Assembly (NCBI RefSeq): GCF_043195195.1 | Contig: NZ_JBAFWT010000013.1 | Span: forward strand, 62,001-126,000 | Source of the DNA: NCEH01 sp043195195 | GTDB lineage: Bacteria; Pseudomonadota; Alphaproteobacteria; Rhizobiales; Xanthobacteraceae | Direction: 5' to 3' | Length of the DNA stretch: 64,000 bases | Shown: positions 10,201 through 17,292 of the stretch, in pieces | Numbering within the stretch: the stretch's first letter is position 1 | Layout of the letters: the number at the start of each line of letters is the position of its first letter | Program-made: the position numbers and the translations under genes | Notes under the pieces: model-generated | Databases searched by the model: none | What the model was told of the DNA's origin: nothing | What the model saw: only the letters and a program-made list of their open reading frames with translations

Positions 10201-10732
10201 GCACGCGATAGCTGAGATCGTCGGGTACAAGTGCGATGGCCTTGCGAATCTCGGCCAGCGCCGCCTTGGGATTGCGCGCTTCCAGCGCCTTGTTGGCGGC
10301 CAGCGAAGGCGCTTGGGCAAGCACCTTGCTCTGGCTGCGCAACCGGGCGGTGATTGCGGGGTCCTGGACGCCCGCGGCGATCGCATCCTTTGCCGCAGTG
10401 ACCGATTCGGCGACGTTGCCCTGGGCGTCGAGCGCATCCATGAGCAAGAGCCAGAGCCGGGCCACATCCGGCCGCAGGCGGAGCGCCTCGCGGGCCTGGG
10501 CGGCCGCGGCGGCGTAGTCCTTCGCCTGATAGGCCGAATAGGCCTTGTCCGCTGCGGTCCATGCCGGCCCTATCAGGGCCGGTTCCTGTGCCAGGGCGGG
10601 AGAGTGAGCGACCAGTGCTATGCCGCTCACCGTCACCGCCAGCATTGCTGCTGCGGTGATCCTGCGCATGCGACCTGGCGCCTGCTGGCACGCAGATCGG
10701 CTAATCTCGGAGAGATGAATCGCGGTAGTCAT
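7265..10732 (-). CDS. NfrA-type TPR outer-membrane protein for polysaccharide export
   Basis: This 1155-residue secreted protein has a signal peptide ending near A48 (PALAQ). Three copies of a roughly 280-residue TPR module begin near residues 55, 336 and 613, each opening with a x-P-G-x-x-A-A-D-type segment. Cysteine-pair linkers separate them (C311/C320 in CRDTPYGPAC; C588/C597 in CQSTNYGIIC). Residues about 955-1155 resemble the C-terminal domain of NfrA, the phage N4 adsorption protein A, and look like beta-strands ending in LSY. In E. coli NfrA is an outer-membrane partner of NfrB; export of the polymer is inferred here. An alternative start at 10669 gives a shorter signal peptide. A 187-base AT-rich gap precedes it. 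Confidence 0.82.
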   Translation of the reverse strand: MTTAIHLSEISRSACQQAPGRMRRITAAAMLAVTVSGIALVAHSPALAQEPALIGPAWTAADKAYSAYQAKDYAAAAAQAREALRLRPDVARLWLLLMDALDAQGNVAESVTAAKDAIAAGVQDPAITARLRSQSKVLAQAPSLAANKALEARNPKAALAEIRKAIALVPDDLSYRVLLVYALIADDQIDAAEQAATAAIAVDPKSFLPQVLRGYLRERLGRINEANQDFDSALTDEVLTGPDARDVRLVIADAAIAAGNPRRALKILDPLGDTQDAAVKARRDAASAQDATPSIVPKDAFKTLPVPYQKCRDTPYGPACTLVPASTPPGVGGVANPGFKAADEAYKAYADGDYTLAEKRIREALAVSPSNAAWRRLLIDTLERSNQFSALDAAIGEAIAAGEDDPALLGLRSMAQTRLGEPSAVLALKQMAEKNPKAAVESAKKAVQQAPHAMVFRIVLIQALMAAGQTKDAAAAAASAVGEDENDVLPRILRAYLLQATGNRAGAVEDFDKVLASNVLTDQEILNYSLIAANAALAAGKPDDAIKILNAIEDAKNPDVESFLKTAEALRASPNRQRPALLAPVPLCQSTNYGIICSVFAGGTNAGSGVPSDPGYEAADASMRAIKARNYTLAVSEARRAVELSPRNLTYRQFLINALTTAGRTAEAETAASQAIAAFPGEVTLVVQRGYIRQRLGRYGGAASDFSAALRSGRLPSADVRGVRLALVDAYMGAKDPQAALDALAPLGRERSYDVVGRRGFALQALGRHEEALETFEFAYRLARTPSDRANVASAIIGELVALGRKDEAKARFQQALASGELRAMRPLDIAYLANQSGDTATAYKYFHQVDSTSGLRRGTVLVDAAYAAKHEYQNDEAKALFKRAIDANADGVLPLPAQTVFGLRREVAELERTWGVYASVSYGAVGVMPSSPLAAPPVGGHSIQTGTEVYWRPPGIGYRDGSIFEVFARMFTTLYDEKGGPTGVDTMQGSVGVRWKPLKDQNLVLEASRLFPIGSYARNDWLLRAAYSNGDGGDLRVDVNDWNYWQFYADTNYFVELPESVSSFEFRWGHSFRVKPVNDNLIVTPFLAIGGAYDSVLDTPGTLGAGPGVNLRWWFREDKYTAPMSYVDLTAQYRFKLAGDSRGEGVFAGAFLSY

Positions 10733-10754
10733 GACGCTACCGTCGACGATTGTG

Positions 10755-10770
10755 GTTAAATCACAGTTAA
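10755..10770 (-). promoter_or_regulatory. CtrA-like box upstream of the NfrA-like gene
   Basis: Read on the minus strand this is TTAACTGTGATTTAAC, an exact match to the alphaproteobacterial CtrA consensus TTAA-N7-TTAAC. It lies 23 bases before the annotated ATG at 10732, or 86 before the alternative ATG at 10669. Two further TTAACC half-sites lie within 55 bases. Confidence 0.5.
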
Positions 10771-10780
10771 GGTTAATCGA

Positions 10781-10811
10781 TAACTCGAAATGTGACGCTG
10801 ATTTCGAGTTA
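10781..10811. promoter_or_regulatory. 11-base inverted repeat in the NfrA-like promoter region
   Basis: TAACTCGAAAT and ATTTCGAGTTA form perfect 11-base arms around a 9-base centre. A second pair, AAGGTTAA (10769-10776) and TTAACCTT (10809-10816), partly overlaps it. The whole 10733-10919 gap is AT-rich, unlike its surroundings, and contains no gene. This is an operator candidate; a transcription-termination role is less likely because no T-tract follows on the minus strand. Confidence 0.45.
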
Positions 10812-10919
10812 ACCTTTGCGAAACGGATAATTTACTTCTTGTAAAGGGGTTGTTTAGAAAGCGTAAGGATCTTGTTCACCAATTGTAAACCAAGATTTAT
10901 TGCTTCTTAACAGGGTGGG

Positions 10920-11912
10920 TCATTTCCCCACGGCGGCGGTCATGCGGTCGCGCCAGACCTGCGGGGCCAGGATGGAGGGCGCATCCCACTGGCCGGTCGC
11001 TTCCGGACCGCTGTGGAACTGGCCTTCGTTGAACTGCCAAACGATCACCTGCGGCGGCTGCTTGGCGAAGCCGGGGGAGCCGACATATTGCAGGAAGGTG
11101 AACCAGGGCCCGATGTTGCCGACGTTCCAGGTCAGCGAAACCGGCCGGTCAAGGGCGTTTGAGAGTTTCTGCGGGAAGCCCAGATAAGGCTGCACGAAAC
11201 TGTTGCCCACCACATGGACAGGAGCGGGAGCGGCGTCGAGCAGGCCCTTCTTGTCCTCCGGCGGGATGCGCACGGTATAGAGATCCGGGCCAACAGCCTT
11301 CTGCTGATCCGGGGACAGGAACCGTTGGGCAAGGTCGCCGAGATTGCGCTGTGTCACCCAGTCGCCGAGCTTGTCGCCGGTGCCGGGCGCGCCGGAAAGC
11401 TTCACCTTGGCCTGGATGGCCTTGGCGACGGTATCTGCGGCCGCCTCGGCGGACCAGGCGGTCCAATGATAGTCGGCGCGGAAGAAAATGGTCTGCTTGC
11501 CGGTTTCCACCGCCTTCATGGCCGGCCGCAGGTCGACGGCATCGAGCCCGCTCGCCTTGAGCTGGGCGAGGATGAAATCGTAGCGCGCCTTCACATCGGC
11601 CGAGACCGTGGTGCCGTCGGGCAGCTTGTCGGGATAGAAATTGGCCTTCAACGGCACCACCAGCGGCATCAGCAGGATGTTGCGGGCGGCGAGGCGATCC
11701 TTGGTGTCCTTGATCAATTGGACCACGTTCTGGATGCCGGCGGTGTCGGACGCGGTGAGGCTTTCCCACCCCGGGAACAGCCACCCGCCCTTGCCCATGA
11801 TGATGATGGGGCCCTGCGCCTGTGCCGTCGCCGGGCGGACGCCGAAGGCAGTGCCGAGCGCCAGCAGCGCGGCGGATGCAAGGAGGGCGCGGCGGTTCGT
11901 CGGAAGCATCAT
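10920..11912 (-). CDS. AlgJ/AlgX-like periplasmic SGNH O-acetyltransferase
   Basis: This 330-residue protein has a signal peptide with an RR pair (NRRALLASAALLALG), then an SGNH-like domain. The D-x-H catalytic pair is visible in FRADYHWTAWS and the serine in VVGNSFVQPYLGFP, as in AlgJ/AlgX proteins that transfer acetyl groups onto polysaccharide in the periplasm. The ATG at 11912 overlaps the stop codon of the preceding gene (ATGA), implying translational coupling; a second ATG follows at once at 11909. It is the second of two such proteins in the cluster. It lacks the AlgX carbohydrate-binding extension, judged by length. The closest named relative cannot be set by eye. Confidence 0.82.
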   Translation of the reverse strand: MMLPTNRRALLASAALLALGTAFGVRPATAQAQGPIIIMGKGGWLFPGWESLTASDTAGIQNVVQLIKDTKDRLAARNILLMPLVVPLKANFYPDKLPDGTTVSADVKARYDFILAQLKASGLDAVDLRPAMKAVETGKQTIFFRADYHWTAWSAEAAADTVAKAIQAKVKLSGAPGTGDKLGDWVTQRNLGDLAQRFLSPDQQKAVGPDLYTVRIPPEDKKGLLDAAPAPVHVVGNSFVQPYLGFPQKLSNALDRPVSLTWNVGNIGPWFTFLQYVGSPGFAKQPPQVIVWQFNEGQFHSGPEATGQWDAPSILAPQVWRDRMTAAVGK

Positions 11913-12991
11913 GGAAGGTCCCTTTCGAGATAATGCCGTTCGGCTTCGGTGAGAGGCTGGGTGAGGGTGCGCACCGGCCATTCCCAAACGACAAGCTTGG
12001 TCCGCTGAATCAGATCCGGGTGCTTTTCGAGAAGATCCAGCACCGCCCCGGCGAAGCCTCCACCGGCCATGCTGCGCTGGACCACTTCCCGCGAAAGCGC
12101 GGCCTGAAGCGATTCGACAAAGCCCGAGCGCTCTGAAAACGATGACCCGGCAAGAATCACGGCAGGGACCGGGGCATCATCCAGCAACCCGCCTGAGCGG
12201 GTCCAATTGGCGGTGATGTCGCGCGCTTGATCTGGGGTCGGCCCGAAGATTTCGGCGGTGCGGATCAGATTGGCGATCCGCATCAGATCGCCGGGGCGCG
12301 GATGCGGCTCTCCTTCGGAAAGGGTCACCTTGGTCGGGCCGTTGCCGCCGAGCATGGCGTTCGCCATCTGCGCAATCCGCTGGGCAGCAAAGCCCGCACC
12401 GATGGAATTCCAATGGGTATCGGTGCGCAGGAAGCCGGGGGTTGGCCAGTCGGGGAGCAGATCGACTTGCCGCAGGCCGAGCCCATGGGAAAGCGCATTC
12501 CAGTCGGCAAGGCGATTGCGGGCTTGGCGCGCCACCGGCAATCCGCAGCTGGACACGCGAACCATCTCTACCTTGTCGGGGACCGGCACCAGAACCAGCA
12601 AGACTCCGCGCTTTGCGAAATCGGCGGCGATCTTGCGGGCCAGCTCGACCCGCTTCGCAAGGAAGGTCTGGCCGCCGCGCACCTCAAGGATTTCCTCGGC
12701 GAGGAAAAGCCAGTCCGGGCATCCGGCGCGCACCTGCGGGCCGGCGTCCCCCAAGGTGTGATAGAGCAGGCCGGCGGCCGCCCCATCGAGTGCTTCGCTC
12801 TGCGGCACGCCATTGGCGAAGGTGCGGTCGAAAGCGGCCGTGAAGGTGCCGTTCAAAATGGTCCGTGCGGTCAATGGAGCGTAGGTCGCTTGCGCCTTCC
12901 CGCTCCAGAGATAGGGCACGCTCGCCGCCATTCCGGCAAAGCACACCAGCAGGAAAACCGCGGCATAGACCAGGTGGAGTTTCGTGCGCAT
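11909..12991 (-). CDS. AlgJ-like polysaccharide O-acetyltransferase
   Basis: This 360-residue protein begins with a non-cleaved or signal-anchor helix (residues 7-28) and then an ALGX/AlgJ SGNH-like domain. The D-x-H motif is in RTDTHWNSIGAGFAAQ and the nucleophile serine is in ILAGSSFSERSGF. Tryptophan in CPDWLFLAEE is typical of the family. In the alginate pathway AlgJ works with AlgI and AlgF to add acetyl groups to the polymer. The gene starts 16 bases after the AlgI stop and its own stop overlaps the next start, so the acetylation genes are expressed together. A cysteine pair (GCPDW, SCGLP) may form a disulfide. Confidence 0.84.
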   Translation of the reverse strand: MRTKLHLVYAAVFLLVCFAGMAASVPYLWSGKAQATYAPLTARTILNGTFTAAFDRTFANGVPQSEALDGAAAGLLYHTLGDAGPQVRAGCPDWLFLAEEILEVRGGQTFLAKRVELARKIAADFAKRGVLLVLVPVPDKVEMVRVSSCGLPVARQARNRLADWNALSHGLGLRQVDLLPDWPTPGFLRTDTHWNSIGAGFAAQRIAQMANAMLGGNGPTKVTLSEGEPHPRPGDLMRIANLIRTAEIFGPTPDQARDITANWTRSGGLLDDAPVPAVILAGSSFSERSGFVESLQAALSREVVQRSMAGGGFAGAVLDLLEKHPDLIQRTKLVVWEWPVRTLTQPLTEAERHYLERDLP

Positions 12992-13006
12992 GGCCGGCTC
13001 CCCCGC

Positions 13007-14392
13007 TCAGAACTGAAAATAGAGAAAGGGCACGACGGTGCGCCCCTGCAGCACCCACACGGCCAGCAACCAGAGTGGCAAGGCCGACCATACACGCAAC
13101 ACCGCCCCGAAGCGCGCCGCCGGTTCGCTGAAGCGGCCGAGCAAGGGGGCGTACACCAGGACGATCCCGAGCAATAGCGTCGCGGGGATCGTGGGATGCA
13201 GGGTGGCCAGGAATTCCTGCGACGGCGCGAAGCCGTTCGCGCCCATCAGCCCGTTTAGGGCGACCGCGAACTCATCCCAGGTCTGGGCGCGAAACAAGAG
13301 CCAGCCGAACATGACGAACAGCATCGTGGTCACATGGCCGATCACGACCGGCGCCTTGGGCAGGCCGGCCGCCGACGCCAGCCGCAGGGCCATGAGGCCG
13401 AGGCCGTGCCAGAGGCCCCAGACCAGGAAGGTCCAGCTCGCCCCGTGCCACAGGCCGCCCAGGCCCATGGTGATGAGCAGGTTCACGCACAGCCGCCACA
13501 GCCCGCCGCGATTGCCGCCGAGCGGGATGTAGAGATAATCGCGCAGCCAGGTGGACAGGCTGATGTGCCAGCGGCGCCAGAATTCCGCGAGCGTGACGGA
13601 AAGATAGGGATTGTCGAAATTCTCGTGGAATTTCAGGCCGACCATCAGACCGAGCCCGATCGCCATGGAGCTGTAGCCGGCGAAGTCGAAATAGAGCTGC
13701 AGGGTGTAGCCGAGCACGGCCAGCGCCACGTCCGCCGCGCTCGGATTGGCGAGCGTATAGCCCGCATCGACCATGGGCGCGAGCGTATCGGCGATCAGCA
13801 CCTTCTGGGCGAAGCCGAGCATGAAGCGCTCCACTCCCATGGCGAATTCCGCCCGGTCGAAGGCGCGCGCGTGCAGCCGGTCCGCCACCCATTGGTAGCG
13901 CACCACCGGGCCGGCCACGAGGTGGCCGAACATGGACTGGTAGGTGGCGTAATTGATGAAGCTGCGTTCCGCCGGAACCGTGCCGCGATACACATCCACA
14001 GAATAGGAGATGGCGCCGAAGACGAAGAAGGACAGGCCGATGGGCAGGAGGATCGCTTGCCAGCCGGTCAGCGGCGCCCCAAACGAGATCGCGGTCGCAG
14101 CGAACAGATTGGCGTATTTGAACCAGACCAGCGCTGCGAGCGGGCCGAGGATCGCGACGAACAAGGGCCAGCCGCGCCGATGGTCGGGTCGCCGCGCGAT
14201 CCACAGTCCGGTGACCCAGGACCACACCGCGATGCCGACGATGAGCGGCAGGAAATCCAGGCGCCACCACGCATAGAACAGCCAGGAAAAGCCGAGCAGC
14301 GTGAGGTTGCGCCAACGCGACGGTGTCAGGCCATAGGCGACCAGGAACACCGGCAGGAAGAGGAAGATGAAGCTGTCGCTCGCGAAGACCAT
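13007..14392 (-). CDS. AlgI-like MBOAT acetyl transfer protein
   Basis: This 461-residue inner-membrane protein is a membrane-bound O-acyltransferase that moves acetyl groups across the membrane for periplasmic acetylation. Many hydrophobic helices span the whole length. It opens with FASDSFIFLFLPVFLVAYGL, and carries RYFDFAGYS-type and FHENFDNPYLS-type family segments (here LYFDFAGYSSMAIGLG and FWRRWHISLSTWLRDYLYIP). The catalytic histidine is in GLGGLWHGASWTFLVWG. Length and order match AlgI, PatA and DltB relatives, closest to AlgI. It lies between AlgF (24-base gap) and AlgJ (15-base gap) genes. Its acetylated target is expected to be the product of the adjacent NfrB-like synthase. Confidence 0.92.
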   Translation of the reverse strand: MVFASDSFIFLFLPVFLVAYGLTPSRWRNLTLLGFSWLFYAWWRLDFLPLIVGIAVWSWVTGLWIARRPDHRRGWPLFVAILGPLAALVWFKYANLFAATAISFGAPLTGWQAILLPIGLSFFVFGAISYSVDVYRGTVPAERSFINYATYQSMFGHLVAGPVVRYQWVADRLHARAFDRAEFAMGVERFMLGFAQKVLIADTLAPMVDAGYTLANPSAADVALAVLGYTLQLYFDFAGYSSMAIGLGLMVGLKFHENFDNPYLSVTLAEFWRRWHISLSTWLRDYLYIPLGGNRGGLWRLCVNLLITMGLGGLWHGASWTFLVWGLWHGLGLMALRLASAAGLPKAPVVIGHVTTMLFVMFGWLLFRAQTWDEFAVALNGLMGANGFAPSQEFLATLHPTIPATLLLGIVLVYAPLLGRFSEPAARFGAVLRVWSALPLWLLAVWVLQGRTVVPFLYFQF

Positions 14393-14416
14393 TCCGGTGC
14401 GGTGTCCCTTGAACGC

Positions 14417-15121
14417 TCAGTTGGCGGGACCGCGATAGGGTTCGGTCTCGTCATTCTGCCCCGCAAGCACGGGCGCTTGCGCCGTGCCCACCAGGAACAG
14501 GCTGTAATGATCGCCAGCCTTGAGCTGCGGCAGCTTCAGCGGCGCGGAGGCGACATCGCCGCAGCGGCCGACCAGGCTGGCATCCACCGGGTTGATGGCC
14601 CGCTGGCGGCTGGCCATGGGCGGCACCGCATCGAACACGGTCGGCCCGTCGGCGACCGCCAGCGTGGCGGTGCAGCCGGGCGCGAGGGCATAGAAGCGAA
14701 GCATCGCCTTCAAGTCGTCGCGCCCCTCGGTGGAATCGGTCAGCGGCTCAAGCCGGAAGTTCGGGCCCTCCGGCACCAGGACCAGGGTGGTGAAACCGTC
14801 AGCGGCGGGAATGGCGGTCCCGGATGTCGGCTTGCCGTCCACGCTGACGTTGACCGCCGTCCCGCCCCGCACCACCCGATACACGCTGGCGCGGGGGCCG
14901 TCGGGGCCCAGGGGCGTCTTGGCGCCGTCTCCCAGCGCGACCGTCACGGCAGCTCCCGTGGGATTGAGCACGCGCACGAAGGCCGAGCCTGCGGGCGGCT
15001 TGGCGGCATACAGGCGGGTCAGGGGCGTCGCCTGCGCCAACGCCTCACCCGCCGCCAGGCAGGGCAGGGCGGCCAGGCAGAACAAGGCGGCAAAGCGCGC
15101 ACGCGTGGGAATAGAGGTCAT
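14417..15121 (-). CDS. AlgF-like polysaccharide acetylation protein
   Basis: This 234-residue secreted protein has a signal peptide (FAALFCLAALPCLAAGEALA) followed by LYAAKPPAGSAFVRVLNPTG, which closely fits the N-terminal region of AlgF. AlgF is a periplasmic protein required for alginate O-acetylation, thought to link AlgI with AlgJ/AlgX. The remainder is beta-rich with no catalytic motif. It sits 28 bases after the NfrB-like stop and just ahead of the AlgI gene, so it is part of the same transcript. Presence of AlgF supports a true alginate-type acetylation module rather than a lone MBOAT. Confidence 0.83.
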   Translation of the reverse strand: MTSIPTRARFAALFCLAALPCLAAGEALAQATPLTRLYAAKPPAGSAFVRVLNPTGAAVTVALGDGAKTPLGPDGPRASVYRVVRGGTAVNVSVDGKPTSGTAIPAADGFTTLVLVPEGPNFRLEPLTDSTEGRDDLKAMLRFYALAPGCTATLAVADGPTVFDAVPPMASRQRAINPVDASLVGRCGDVASAPLKLPQLKAGDHYSLFLVGTAQAPVLAGQNDETEPYRGPAN

Positions 15122-15149
15122 CGAACGAGATCCCGCTTTGAAAAGCCGG

Positions 15150-17267
15150 CTATACCGCAGCCAATTCGTCGAACTGCCGCCGCTGCTCCGCTTGCGCGGT
15201 TTCGACCGCTTCCCGGGTCACGACGCCGCGGGCAACCAGATGGTCGCCGATGCGGCCATCCCGCTCGGGGCGATAATCTTCCATCGCGGCATCGAAGGCG
15301 GCGCGCTGCAGCAAGCCCTTTTCGATCAGCAGGTCGCCCAACAGGGGCACGGCCCGCTTTTCCGACTCGCCGAAGGTGTCCCCCTGCTGCGTGAGCAGGC
15401 GCAAGGCCGCGGCAATGTCGCTTTCGCGGGCGATCATCTGCACCGGCGTGCCGCCCAGCGCCGGAGCCAGCGCGGCCAGCACTTCCGGCTTCAGCGGACC
15501 GCCGACGGCGATGCGGGGCACCCCGTCCTCGTTGCCGAGGAAAATGAAGCGGTGCCGCACGCACAATCCAAGATCGACCCGGCGGCCGACGGCCTGGACC
15601 GTTGCCGCGTCGAGATGGGCGCGCGGCAGATCGGACTGCGCCGAGATCGCCTCCGCCAGCGTCTCGTCGTCGAGCCAGCCCTGGAAGATGAGGAGCCGGC
15701 CGAGGGGAATGTCTCGCTCGGCCTGCAGGGTCAGCGCATGTTCGAGGCGCGCCTCGTCCAGCACCTGCCAGGACATCAGCAGGTCGCCCAGCCTGCGACG
15801 GCGCAACAGCAACTCGTCGGCGGACGGGAAGGCGTGCATGGTCTTGTCCCATGTCACCTGTTCGCCGAACAGCGAGGTGCGGATGAAGATGCGCCAGGCG
15901 CGCAGCGTCGCGGCGAAGTTCACGGCGTTGCACACCACGAGGCGAGGCACCGAGAGCACGGCCTGCTGCCAGCCGTACAGGCGCCACACGAAATAGCCGC
16001 GCTGCGTGATGCGCAGGAACAGAGCGAAGGTGTTGAACCAGAGGATATAGAGGAGCCAGCTGTTTTCCGTGAACAGCGGGGGATAGCGCAGGGTCCAGAC
16101 GCCGAGCTCGGCGGCGATATAGAAGGCGATGAAGTTCAGCACCAGGACGTAGGCCAGCGTGCTGACGATCGACGTGATGATCGACTTGCGGTCCCGCACC
16201 AGCAGGTATTTCGTGGCCAACGAGCCGGGCCAGCCCTGCTGGCGCCAGCTTTGCAGCGCGATACCAAGGGTCCAGCGGGCGCGCTGGCGGTAGGCGGCGC
16301 GGAACGTATCGGGGAAATATTCCCGCACGCACAAGGGCATGTCCAGGGTGGTGGTATGCACGCCGCTGCCGAGCCAGGAATAGCGCTTCACCTGGTATTT
16401 CACGGGGAAGCGCACGAAGATGGAACGCATGCCGAGCCGCGACAGGCGCATGCCGATATCATAATCCTCGGTGACGCTCTCGGTATTGAACGGCCGGTTG
16501 TCATTGGTGTCGCACAGGGCAAGCAGGGCGCGCCGCGAGAAGGCCGTGCCGACGCCAGCCGAGGGCACCATGCCGGAGATGCTCTCCCGCACCGGCAGAT
16601 CCTTGGCGTGCCATTCGGCGAATTCGTCCATATAGGTTCCGGCCACCAGCTCGAACCATTCGCGTTCGAGCGAGATCACGGGCAGCTGGATCAGGTCCTT
16701 GCGCGGGATCAGGTAATTGAACAGGCGCAGTTCGAGCGGATGGGTGACGTCTTCGCTGTCGTGAAGGATCACACCAGTAAATTGCATGCCCTTTTCCTGC
16801 TCGTAGAGGAAAATGGCCTGCACCACCCAGTTCAGGCAGTCCGCCTTCGAGGTCGGGCCGGGGTGGGGCACCTCGACGCGCTGCAGCTGCTTGATGCGGC
16901 GGCGCATCTTCTCGACCTCGACGATGGTCGCGGCATCGTTGGGATAGGTGCCGACGAAGATCGTGTAGTCGCGATAATCGAGCGTATCGACCAAAGTCTC
17001 CAGCATGCCGGCGATCACGTCCGCCTCCAGCCAGGCCGGGATCATGATCGCGAACGGCTGTTCCGGCCGTTCCAACAATTGCTCCACCGTCAGCGGACGA
17101 TAGACGCGCTTGATGGTGAGGGCGCGGTAGGTCTCGCGCACCCAGAAATAGATGTCGATGAACAGATCATCCAGGCTCGACACCAGGATGATGATCGCCA
17201 CAACAGCGGCGACCCATTCGAGCGCGGCATAATAGTCCGCCGCTCCGTAGTTTAAGAGATATGACAT
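15150..17267 (-). CDS. NfrB-like c-di-GMP-responsive glycosyltransferase
   Basis: This 705-residue membrane protein resembles NfrB, the phage N4 adsorption protein B. Its GT2 domain carries IMIPAWLEADVI, the acidic HDSED (169-173), TED (266-268) and QRARW (328-332) motifs of processive synthases, and membrane helices flank it. Residues about 490-545 contain RLGDLL...ALTLQ and LGRLLIF...AISAQ, the paired repeats of MshEN c-di-GMP-binding domains. A second such pair occupies about 640-697. The start at 17267 gives a membrane helix right at the N-terminus. It lies 25 bases after the BcsB-like stop. Polymer identity is unknown; E. coli NfrB makes a surface glycan under c-di-GMP control, from memory. 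Confidence 0.88.
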   Translation of the reverse strand: MSYLLNYGAADYYAALEWVAAVVAIIILVSSLDDLFIDIYFWVRETYRALTIKRVYRPLTVEQLLERPEQPFAIMIPAWLEADVIAGMLETLVDTLDYRDYTIFVGTYPNDAATIVEVEKMRRRIKQLQRVEVPHPGPTSKADCLNWVVQAIFLYEQEKGMQFTGVILHDSEDVTHPLELRLFNYLIPRKDLIQLPVISLEREWFELVAGTYMDEFAEWHAKDLPVRESISGMVPSAGVGTAFSRRALLALCDTNDNRPFNTESVTEDYDIGMRLSRLGMRSIFVRFPVKYQVKRYSWLGSGVHTTTLDMPLCVREYFPDTFRAAYRQRARWTLGIALQSWRQQGWPGSLATKYLLVRDRKSIITSIVSTLAYVLVLNFIAFYIAAELGVWTLRYPPLFTENSWLLYILWFNTFALFLRITQRGYFVWRLYGWQQAVLSVPRLVVCNAVNFAATLRAWRIFIRTSLFGEQVTWDKTMHAFPSADELLLRRRRLGDLLMSWQVLDEARLEHALTLQAERDIPLGRLLIFQGWLDDETLAEAISAQSDLPRAHLDAATVQAVGRRVDLGLCVRHRFIFLGNEDGVPRIAVGGPLKPEVLAALAPALGGTPVQMIARESDIAAALRLLTQQGDTFGESEKRAVPLLGDLLIEKGLLQRAAFDAAMEDYRPERDGRIGDHLVARGVVTREAVETAQAEQRRQFDELAAV

Positions 17268-17292
17268 GACGCTACGCCGGTCCGGTCTGGCA

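Noticed and set aside
8189..10759. 856-residue open frame on the plus strand opposite the NfrA-like gene
   Set aside because: It mirrors the codon pattern of the GC-rich NfrA-like gene; its translation is Gly/Arg/His-rich with no domain, and the opposite strand has signal peptide, TPR repeats and an NfrA-type domain.
13334..17255. Long plus-strand frames (686 and 841 residues) opposite the AlgI, AlgF and NfrB-like genes
   Set aside because: They are complementary-strand shadows rich in Arg, Gly, His and Gln; none shows a family motif while the minus strand encodes clear enzymes.
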